Origin: Ontholestes murinus
Taxonomy: Eukaryota; Arthropoda; Insecta; Coleoptera; Staphylinidae
DNA length: 64,000 nt
Assembly (NCBI GenBank): GCA_963969525.1
Contig: OZ018389.1
Span: 53,822,642 to 53,886,641 of the forward strand
Reading direction: 5' to 3'
Below are positions 55,261-64,000 of this stretch, one piece after another; within the stretch, counting starts at the first letter, position 1, and every line of letters starts with the position of its first letter. A model generated the notes under the pieces. It searched no databases. It saw only the letters and a program-made list of their open reading frames with translations, and was not told the origin of the DNA. The translations under genes were made by a program, and so were the position numbers.

Positions 55261-56030
55261 GATACATAGAACCTTTGGAGATAGTCCACGTGTTTTCCCG
55301 ATAGCTCGTCTGCATTGCCAGAGGACTATGTATACATTCGTAGATCTCTCCGTCAGATAGGCGTTTCATTTCAATTTGTTGTCTAGAAAAATGTTCAAAT
55401 ATTTGACTACTTCTTGACTACTTCAGGAACTAATCCCGGAAGCTTGGCTTGAAATTCTTCGTGTGAACAGAACCAGTTCTATTTTTGCTGGATTTGAGAT
55501 ATACTATGTTAAGAGCATCAAACATATGTTTCCCTAGCATACTTTCCGAGTTGCGGGAAAGTCGGATTGTATTATCGTTGGCGTAACCTACCGTTTGGAA
55601 ACTCTGCGTATTCTGTGTTTCCAGCTGTCCATCAACATCCCCCCCTGTAAATAATCGTGAGTGACGAGAGTGACCAGGATAGCATCCTTACCCCACTGTA
55701 TGAGACCTGAATAAATCCCGTCCATCCCTAGGGATTTGTATGATGAGAAACTCCTCATTGCCCAGTCTATCTTTTCCCTAGTAAGCGTGAGGTTTTAGCG
55801 GTGAGGTTTCCGAGGCGTTTCTGCTTTGAAGCAGAAAAGCCTCCAGGCCCCTCTTTTTTTTGACTTACCATATTTTTATATTTGCGCTGTACTGACTCCA
55901 TTCGGAGTCATTTTGTATATTCACTTTTTTCTTGTGTACCCTTCTCGCTTGGTTTTTATCGCCTCAAGTTCTGTGCAACACTACGGACTTGTGGATCCCT
56001 AGTCTTCCTTGGCTTAGAGAGGGCTAGAAT
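55261..56030 (-). mobile_element. R1/I-like non-LTR element, RT (right part, interrupted by gypsy)
   Basis: Minus strand: linker SKPRKTRDPQVRSVAQNLRR near 56020 and VQRKYKNMVSQKKRGLEAFL near 55900. RT start NLTLTREKIDWAMRSFSSYKSLGMDGIYSGLI near 55790-55700 in part. After an internal deletion comes the palm end NTIRLSRNSESMLGKHM near 55580 (YADD changed), KYLNIFLDNKLKWNAYL-like near 55400, then RRAIGKTRGLSPKVLC at 55310-55262. The reading resumes at 50325. Several shifts; inactive. Confidence 0.8.
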
Positions 56031-59000
56031 TATAGGATAATATAACTTCAATAGATTAGCTTATTTCAAACCTATTCGACTAGTTAATTGTGTAAAACTG
56101 AGGCGGATGTAGAACAAGACGAATGACATTTTAAACATTTACTTCAGTAGCTAATATTTTCATTTTACTATAATATTTTGTTTCTCTATTAGTGTTTTTA
56201 TATTAGTAGTTGTGTTTGTTTCGACCACGTGGTCTTTCTGCCGTGTGATTTGTGTATTTGTGTGTGTGTAAATGAGTGTTTTATATTTATAACTAAAAAG
56301 GTATTTATTAATTTTTCAAGGCATACTAAATACTGAGATGTATTGAAAATCGAAAAATACTTTATTATTGGATATTATTAAATTTAAAAAAATCTGCAAA
56401 ATTTACACGTCGATATCCTGGTATCATTAGAAAGGTAATTAAATTTTGCATTTGATTCTTCAAAAGAGTTGGTAGTTTCATTAAAAAAATCAAGTTACGG
56501 ATGATTGTAATTTTGTAAATAGCGATTTCTTTTAACACAAAAAAAGTTTGGCTTCGACCGTCCGCCAAACTATTGCAGAGTCATGGCCTTCCAAGTTTTT
56601 TGGTATGTGGGATATTCAATTTTTATCGGACGTCTACTTTCTGTTAAAATGCGAATTTCGGTTAAACGAATTACTTTAGATACTACGATAGATAAAGTCA
56701 CAACAGAATTTACATAGGAATTCAAATATGCTATAATATACTTAGGATTTTATTTAAAAAAAAAGGATTTTGATATAAATCACCCTGTATAACAGTTCTA
56801 TTTTTATTTTTAGTTTGTTTCCTTAAGTGTCCTTCACCATGTCATAATAAATAAAGCTACAATCTCCCTCTAATTCATCACCCCGTATATTCCAAAATTT
56901 AAAAGGTAACTGTTTTCATTCTTGAAAAATATTATAAAATGATGATGAAACGTTTACAATAATGAACAAAACATATTTAATATTTAGAGTTTTAGAACCA
57001 GACCTAGAAAAGAAATAAAAAATTGAAGTAAAATATTTAAATATTGTATAATATATTGAGAATTTCGTAATCAACAATTATAAGACTTAAGCTGATTACA
57101 TTTATAATTATTATTTTGCACTTGGAATTTTTCACTCCTTCTCTTCGCTTCACGTTCTTTTTTATAAAATCCAATTAAGTGAATCCCATTACCTTTATTA
57201 AACGAACGTTTTCACGTCAACTCTCGAAACTCCCATATTTAATTACGTCTATGCTTTTAATCCATTAATCCAAACAAGACCATCTTTTTAATTTGGGTAA
57301 TTCTGAGAATTCCTCATCACAGTGCGGCGTGCAGTTTCGAATGGCGCGCCGTGCGAAATAATTGCGACAAAATTATTAAGTAATGAGAACGACACACCCT
57401 GTGCATGCCTATGTCTAATCTAATGACATTGCTCCATGATTTATTATTTATAAGACTGATTTTTTGTGTCTAATCACTACGTGGGTTACGCAGACAGTAA
57501 ACGCACCTTGGGACCGAGACATATGCCAATGTACAATTACCAAACGGTGTTTTGCATTATTTAACGGTCACGAATTGCTCCTAACATTTTGTCCTTCGTG
57601 GCGGATGTTATTAAGAAGTAATTAAAATATTGATTTGAATTTGATTGATTGATTGATTGTTTCCTAAATGTATAATTAAACGTTTGCTCTGACGCTGGAC
57701 GAATTAATTATTTCATAGTCATTATATCCGTTATCCGTTGTTATACTTTAGTATTTTTCGTTAAAATTTAAGATTTATTATTTTACCTTAAGAATAGGAT
57801 AACCATAGCCATTTATTTTTTTTGCAATCCATAGAGTTCCCATACAGTTTTAGTTAATATTAAATATGGTTTTGACTATTTTATATTCATCAAATATCAT
57901 TACTTCTTTGAGACAAGTTAATATTTAGAATTTTGTCAAAGAAATAGTTCTAATAAATGTGAATTTAAAAGCTATCACTTGTGGTCTTTCGACATAGATT
58001 AAGTGTCATCCAAGTAATTTTTTAAATGATAATCTCACTCTCGAATAATTTTATTGTGCTATTGTTTTAAGTGCCATCGAATATTATTTACGATTAATCC
58101 TGTTCAAGAACATAAACTTCCAACAACTATAAGCCATTAAAGGGTTTGAGGAAAACATGTTCAAGAATTTCAAGTTTATGTGAGTTAGTAGGAAAATTTT
58201 GTGAGAGGAGATTAAATCGATCCCTAATGAGATAAATGATTTATTTATTTATTTATTTATGTATACATCTTTGGACTCCTTTGTTAAAAATATATATACA
58301 ACAAATCAATTTATAACAAAACGTACTTCAAATTTTGGGCGAAAGTAACACGGGTGGAGTTCACAATCAATTGTACGAAGGGCTGATTTTTTTTTAATCA
58401 GAGGGGTGTGTGTGTTATGGACATGGATGGGAACATAATCAAGAAATATTATTTTATATCTTAATGATATTTGTTGCGATAATTTTCTCAATTTTTATTT
58501 ACTTGTTAAAAATATATTTAACATTTCCTAATTTATATGAGAATTAATTTGACATCCAGTCAATTAGGAATTTTAAATAAATTAATCTTAATGAGTAAAT
58601 AAAAATACTTTGGACGTTTTATACCACTATTTATTGTATAATATAGATAAACGAAGTTTACAATATATTATCAATTTAACTTTACATAACTATAGTTTCG
58701 ACATCTCCAGGTCATAATTAAGTGTTAAGACAAGCCGAATTCTTCTACATCCGGGTTTTTTGTAGCGTCCTTTATCCTCCAAAAAAATGGTCAATGTGCC
58801 TCTTCAACTGTTCACACGATTTGAACAGTGTTGAATTTTGTCTCCTCTTTCAAAGGAAATATAAAGATATTGCAATTGTTCCTCTACGTGATTTGATGCA
58901 GAATACCCTCTTTTATTCAGGATCCTTTGTGTTCCTGACATAAACCAGATACAATGTTAGTTTTAAATTTCAATAACCTATACTGACATTCTGGTTATAC

Positions 59001-59879
59001 AGAATGCGATGTGCAATATCGCTTATTTAAAAGCCAAGCATTGACCACCGTAAATCTAATAGCTGAAACATAATGCGATGGTATCACCCCCTTGATTAAA
59101 TTTTTAATCAATACAACGCTATCAACGAATCAACCAAATCTACTCCACCCATGTATTGGATGTATGTTTATACTATATTCGGTCGTTATACATTAATCTT
59201 TCTTTTTATTTGTTAAATTAACAAACTTCAACATATTATCACTGTTAATAGACGTAGAAAGTATGTCATAGCTCCCTCTGTTCCTAGATTTCATGACATT
59301 ATAGCAAAAAAAACTCACAGATTTTAGTTGGTTTAGCCACACAGTTACAACACCCTCATTTTGTATAATTCAGTTAATAAATGAACCATTGAAAACCAAT
59401 AGTCGAAATAAATTTTGTACAACAACTGCTGATGTATAATTTTTGCTAAACGTAATACTACATTACAAGATAATTCAGAATCATGTATCTCTTTATCATT
59501 AATTTGGGTCACATTTTTATTATTTGTTGCATTGGCCTATAAATTTCTACTAAACATAATATTTATTTTATTGCTCTTCGTCGCGTACGACACAAAGTAT
59601 TGGCAACATCAGACTTTCTTGTCTCTGAATGACAATATATTTTAAGTCTCGGTAATCCGTAAATGGACATGAAAATCCTATTTTAAGTATTATCATATAC
59701 TCGATTTTCATGATATATACAAACATCTTTATTCACTTTATTCATAGTAGAAGTATAAGTACGTGTTTATTATATATTTCAGTTGACAATTTAGCTGCTA
59801 TGAAATAGCTATCAACCAGTTGTCTTTGAAAATTGAATTATGGTTAAAATCTATTTTCATTGGGTAAATTTTTAGTTTA
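56031..59879. other. Noncoding DNA
   Basis: Mostly AT-rich without coding signal. 57150-57640 is more base-balanced, with repeated TTAATTA/AATTAC motifs and a GC-rich core at 57320-57352 containing GGCGCGCC; it looks like unique DNA. A (TTTA)n tract at 58239-58262 may be the 3-prime tail of a minus-strand non-LTR fragment. A PLE-tail-like GTCGAAACTATAG (minus strand) lies near 58690-58710. Confidence 0.4.
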
Positions 59880-60340
59880 TTTGACAGAAATAAATAGGTT
59901 CAAACTGTGTGTTTGGTGGAATTGGCAAGAAATTATCTACTATTCTACTAATTCAGAACCGTACTGTCAACAATTGGACCATCTGAAGAAAGCTATCGCC
60001 CAGAAGCGGCCAGTTTTGGCCAATAAGAGAGGAATTGTGTTACATCAGGACAATGCCATGCCAAACACATCAATATTGACTTGCCAGAAGCACCAGAAGC
60101 TTGGTTGAGAGGTTCTTATGCATCCACCTTACAGTCCGGAACTCGCTCATTACCATCTGTCCCTGTACGGTGAACAATTTTTCTGGTGAAAATTTCGCTT
60201 CAAGAGAGGCTTGTGAAAATCGTCTGTCTCATTTTTTGCAAATAGCGACATGGGTTTCTATAAGAGAGGTATAATGAAATTACCTTCAAAATAGCAACAA
60301 GTTATCGATCATAAAACGGCGCATATTTGAGTTGAATCTG
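59880..60340 (+). mobile_element. mariner transposase C-terminal half (E)
   Basis: Plus strand: CVWWNWQEIIYY near 59910, SEPYCQQLDHLKKAIAQKRP near 59955-60010, VLHQDNAMPNTS near 60040 (second catalytic D), then in a shifted frame LMHPPYSPELAHYHLSLYG near 60115 (usual PDLAPSDYHLF, so the third D is lost) and RGIMKLPSK near 60265. The N-terminal half and first catalytic residue are missing. A different mariner subfamily from copies C and D. Confidence 0.85.
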
Positions 60341-60419
60341 ATCATTATAACTATGGTAATTAAATATGATTAATTAATTTCTCACTTAACCCGTGGTGAA
60401 TCATTTTTGAATTAATTGG

Positions 60420-61960
60420 ATAGATGAATTAAAACACTTGGTATGATTTCACTTGTTGTTTCTTATTCTCCGACTAGTTTCGACTATAAGTCATTCTCAA
60501 GGAGATATGTACAAAAAATAACATTATGCCGGTATATATACTAATTAAAGATCAGGTAATAAGGGCGGCCGAAATAGGCGAGTTCCAAATTTCCTCGAAA
60601 TTGTTAAGCGTGGTTTTTCCGCGCTTAATAGCTTTATGGATTTCTAGGCCCTCTCGCAGATTAAGGTTACGTCCCTTATTACCTGAATACAAAATTATTA
60701 GATTATTATCCGCAAAAAAATGGTTATTCTCGATGCAATGTTGCGCTAGCCTTGTTGAAGTTTTTTTGTGTAATATTGACTCCGATAATCGTGTCTCAAA
60801 ACTTCTGCCAGTCTGTCCGATGTACACAATCTGTCGCAATCCCCGCACTTAATTTGGTATATTCCGCACTTGTCCAGTTTTTTCTGCACGGATTTGTTGT
60901 TTACCAGCAACTTCTGAATATTAATCGGATTAGGCATAATAATATTAAAATCGTACCCTTTAAGACTTTTTTGTATATTTTCTGAGAGATTTTTTACAAA
61001 TTCTAATTTGTACCATTTTTGGGGGGCTCTACGTGTCGGTGCATAAAAATATCTTTGCAATTGTTTAATTTTTTTCTTTTTTACTAAGTTTTCTATAATG
61101 TTTTGATTATATCCGTTGTTAAATGCTATCGTTTTAATTGTTTTTAGTTCTTGTTTAAAATTACTTTCTGAGAGTGGAATGTGGATTAGTCTATGGATGA
61201 GGGAATGGAAAGAGCTGTACTTGATTCTATGGTGGGTATTGAATGAATTTGGAATTATTGTGTCTGTGAAACTGTCTTTTCTAAATATTTTAAATTCTAA
61301 CTTTTTATTTATTTTTGTAATGGTTAAATCCAAAAAAAATAAACTATTATTTACTTCTATTTCCGTGTTAAACTGAATGTTTTTATTTATGGAATTAATA
61401 TACTGTTTAAATGAATCTAATTGACGTGTTGTTCCTGTCCAAATACAAAAAATGTCATCGACGCACCTAGCCCAATAAAATATATTTTTAGTGATTGGTT
61501 GTTTAAATAGGTTTTGTTCAAAATTGTTCATAAATATCTCCGTTAGAAGGGGTGACAAAGGGGAACCCATTAGTAGACCATCGGTTTGACCGTATATTAA
61601 ATTGTTGAATTCAAAGTAATTATGGTCTATGCAGATCTTGATTAAACTTTTTCATTTCATTTTTAAGTGATTCGGGTTGGTTTGATTTATTGATTAAATT
61701 ATCAAGTATAATTATTAGTTCTTTTGTTGGAATTGATGTAAATAGGCTTTTAACATCGAATGAAATCAATTTTGCGTTCTCGGAAATTTCTGTTTTAACG
61801 TTTGACTAAATCTATTGAATTTTTAATTGCATAATCGGATTTGAAATTGATAAACTTTGGTAAAGTTTGGTTTAAAAACTTACATAAACTATATGTTGGG
61901 GTATATAAGTATGAAACTACTGGTCTCATTGGAATTTCATCTTTATGTACAAAAGAAACC
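60420..61960 (-). mobile_element. Penelope-like element, copy 1
   Basis: Minus strand from high to low: RT start RPVVSYLYTPTYSLCKFLNQ near 61920, a frameshifted middle, GSPLSPLLTEIFMNNFEQ from 61570, catalytic WARCVDDIFCIW near 61460, FKIFRKDSFTDTIIP near 61280, LIHRLIHIPLSESNF near 61180 and AFNNGYNQN. The linker ends in CGIYQIKCGDC near 60840. GIY-YIG endonuclease 60848-60552: IVYIGQTGRSFETRL, STRLAQHCIENNH, LREGLEIHKAIKRG. Tail: TTGAGAAT-GAC-TTATA-GTC-GAAAC at 60500-60477. 274 codons are open from 61570. 5-prime truncated head to head against copy 2. Confidence 0.92.
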
Positions 61961-61964
61961 TAAT

Positions 61965-64000
61965 AAAATTCACCAAGTTAAACAAACACATCTGGTTTAA
62001 CATCATGTGTCGCCGGGACCATCTAATACCAAAATTCATGTAAATATATATTAACGTACATTCCAACGAAGCAGCGAAAGTAATCGACCACAGTTATAAG
62101 TATTGGATCCATTTAGAAACAAAGAAATGGCACAGTAAGAGAAATGCCACATCACACATCCTGAAATTTCTATATATCAGACTTGCAATGCAGCTCCATC
62201 CAGCAGAATTTGACACCATCGACAGAAGCCTAAGAGAAGAAGCCAACTTTATTGGACATCAACAGTACAAGAAACAGAAAAAGAAATTGGAAAATCTAAG
62301 ACAACTAAGAGACACAACAACACGAACAAAAGTAGAAGACAGAAGGGGCGAGCATTATAATATTAAATTCTACCCAATACTTAAAAACCTGAGTAATGTC
62401 AAATTAAGTTTAGATGAAACAAAGTTACTGGAGAAAGGTTTAAAATACAATCCCTACATTAATAATAATTCAATGATAGGACCTGTAGGTATTAGTGCCG
62501 AAATAATTTGCAACAGTATAAATTCCGAAAATGACATTATCATTAACAAAACATAAAATTGTAAAAATAATTAATAAACACAAAATTTTACAAGTCAGAA
62601 AATAAGTTAATATCCACTAAAAAAAGTTAACTAATGAAAATATTGTTATCACAAAGGCAGATAAGGGGAACACAGTAACATTATTGAACAAAATAGAAAA
62701 AATTGAGCAGCTATTAAGTACAAATAATTTTAAACATATTAAACGCGACCCAACAAAAAAGTACCAACAAGATCTTAAATCTACATTAAAGCAATGTCCA
62801 AATCTAATCCCAAAATCTGAAAATTTCAAATTTAGAAAAATGAATCCTAGAGCTCCGGTTTTGTATGATTTACCAAAACTACATAAAGATGAAATTCAAA
62901 TGAGACCAGCAGTTTCATACTTATATGCCCCAACATATAATTTATGTAAGTTTTTAAACCAAACTTTACCAAAGTTTATCAATTTCAAATCCGATTATGC
63001 AATTAAAAATTCAATAGATTTAGTCAAAACGTTAAAACAGTTAGAAATTTCCGAGAACGCAAAATTTATTTCTTTCGATGTTAAAAGCCTATTTACATCA
63101 ATTCCAACAAAAGAACTAATAATTATACTTGATAATTTAATCAATAAATCAAACCAACCCGAATCACTTAAAAATGAAATGAAAAGTTTAATCAAGATCT
63201 GCATAGACCAGAATTACTTTTAATTCAACAATTAAATATACGGTCAAACCGATGGTCTACCAATGGGTCCTCTTTGTCACCCCTTCTAACGGAGATATTT
63301 ATGAACAATTTTGAACAAAACCTATTTAAACAACCAATCACTAAAAATATATTTTATTGGGCTAGGTACGTCGATGACATTTTTTGTATTTGGACAGGAA
63401 CAACACGTCAATTAGATTCATTTAAAGAGTATATTAATTCCATAAATAAAAACATTCAGTTTACCACGGAAATAGAAGTAAATAATAGTTTAAATTTTTT
63501 GGATTTAACCATTACAAAAATAAATAAAAAATTAGAATTCAAAATTTTTAGAAAAGACAGTTTCACAGACACAATAATTCCAAATTCATCCAATACCCAC
63601 CATAGAATCAAGTACAGCTCTTTCCATTCCCTCATTCATAGACTAATCCACATTCCACTCTCCGAAAGTAATTTTAAACAAGAACTAAAAACAATGAAAA
63701 CGATAGCATTTAACTACGGATATAATCAAAACATTATAGAAAACTTAGTAAAAAAGAAAAAAAATTAAACAATTGCAAAAATATTTTTATGCACCGACAC
63801 GTAGAGCCCCCCAAAAATGGCAGAAGTTAGAATTTGTAAAAAATCTCTCAGAAAATATACAAAAAAGTCTTAAAGGGTACGATTCTAATATTATTATGCC
63901 TAATCCGATTAATATTCAGAAGTTGCTGGTAAACAACAAATCCGTGCAGAAAAAACTGGACAAGTGCCGAATATACCAAATTAAGTGCGCGGATTGCGAC
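61965..64000 (+). mobile_element. Penelope-like element, copy 2 (runs off the window)
   Basis: Plus strand: N-terminal region near 61970-62556 (LNKHIWFNI, WIHLETKKWHS, IRLAMQLHPAEFDTIDR, LLEKGLKYNPYIN), KADKGNTVTLLNK near 62655, APVLYDLPKLHKDE near 62850, MRPAVSYLYAPTYN near 62900, SFDVKSLFTSIPT near 63075, GLPMGP near 63255, catalytic WARYVDDIFCIW near 63360, and the conserved tail to CRIYQIKCADC at the end. Breaks at about 62557-62640, 63223 and 63768. Includes the N-terminal part missing from copy 1; otherwise about 95 percent identical to it by eye. Confidence 0.92.

Overview
This is AT-rich eukaryotic DNA, almost certainly from an insect or another arthropod. Evidence: Ty3/gypsy with a tRNA-Trp primer site, copia, R1/I/jockey-like non-LTR elements, Penelope-like elements (PLEs), several mariner lineages, piggyBac and hAT all sit side by side, and intergenic DNA is full of TAATTA-type sequence. 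I find no intact host gene, no rRNA, no tRNA gene and no CRISPR. Nearly every protein-like stretch belongs to a transposable element, and nearly all are broken.

Layout. 1-4.1 kb: noncoding, with a cluster of ACAATGCAT motifs near 0.6 kb. 4.1-6.1 kb: an unassigned coding remnant, an R1-type reverse transcriptase remnant and a PLE-tail inverted repeat. 8.2-10.3 kb: a hAT (ZMYM1-like) remnant, then a mariner/IS630-like transposase remnant. 10.3-12.2 kb: unique-looking noncoding DNA with a strong candidate recursive splice site. 12.2-19.7 kb: a mosaic of at least six non-LTR fragments on both strands. 19.7-23.8 kb: one RNase H-bearing non-LTR element on the minus strand, split by a 1.9-kb DNA transposon whose ends (CACAGTG, 5-bp target duplication) point to a Transib-like element. 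24.2-24.9 kb: jockey-like remnant. 26.7-29.3 kb: copia remnant. 29.3-32.6 kb: two piggyBac remnants around a non-LTR fragment and a PLE tail. 35.6-38 kb: a 118-bp MITE, a jockey-like C-terminus and a PLE with inverted ends. 38.7-40.6 kb: endonuclease-to-RT non-LTR remnant. 42.8-50 kb: mariner, PLE and non-LTR scraps with tandem repeats.

The best preserved element is at 50326-55260: a Ty3/gypsy retrotransposon of the CsRn1/Kabuki type on the minus strand. Its two 274-bp LTRs are identical by eye, it has a 4-bp target duplication, gag, a -1 frameshift site, and a pol broken by one in-frame stop. It sits inside an older R1/I-like element whose reading continues exactly across the insertion. Its primer binding site is repeated five times in tandem. 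From 60.4 kb to the window end lie two closely similar PLE copies head to head, forming a large inverted repeat.

The window probably lies in a very large intron or an intergenic desert. The candidate recursive splice site favours a plus-strand intron, but that is inference. The most interesting structures are the Transib-like insertion, the tandem primer-site array, the covarying hairpin shared by the PLE tails, the PLE foldbacks and the recursive splice site.
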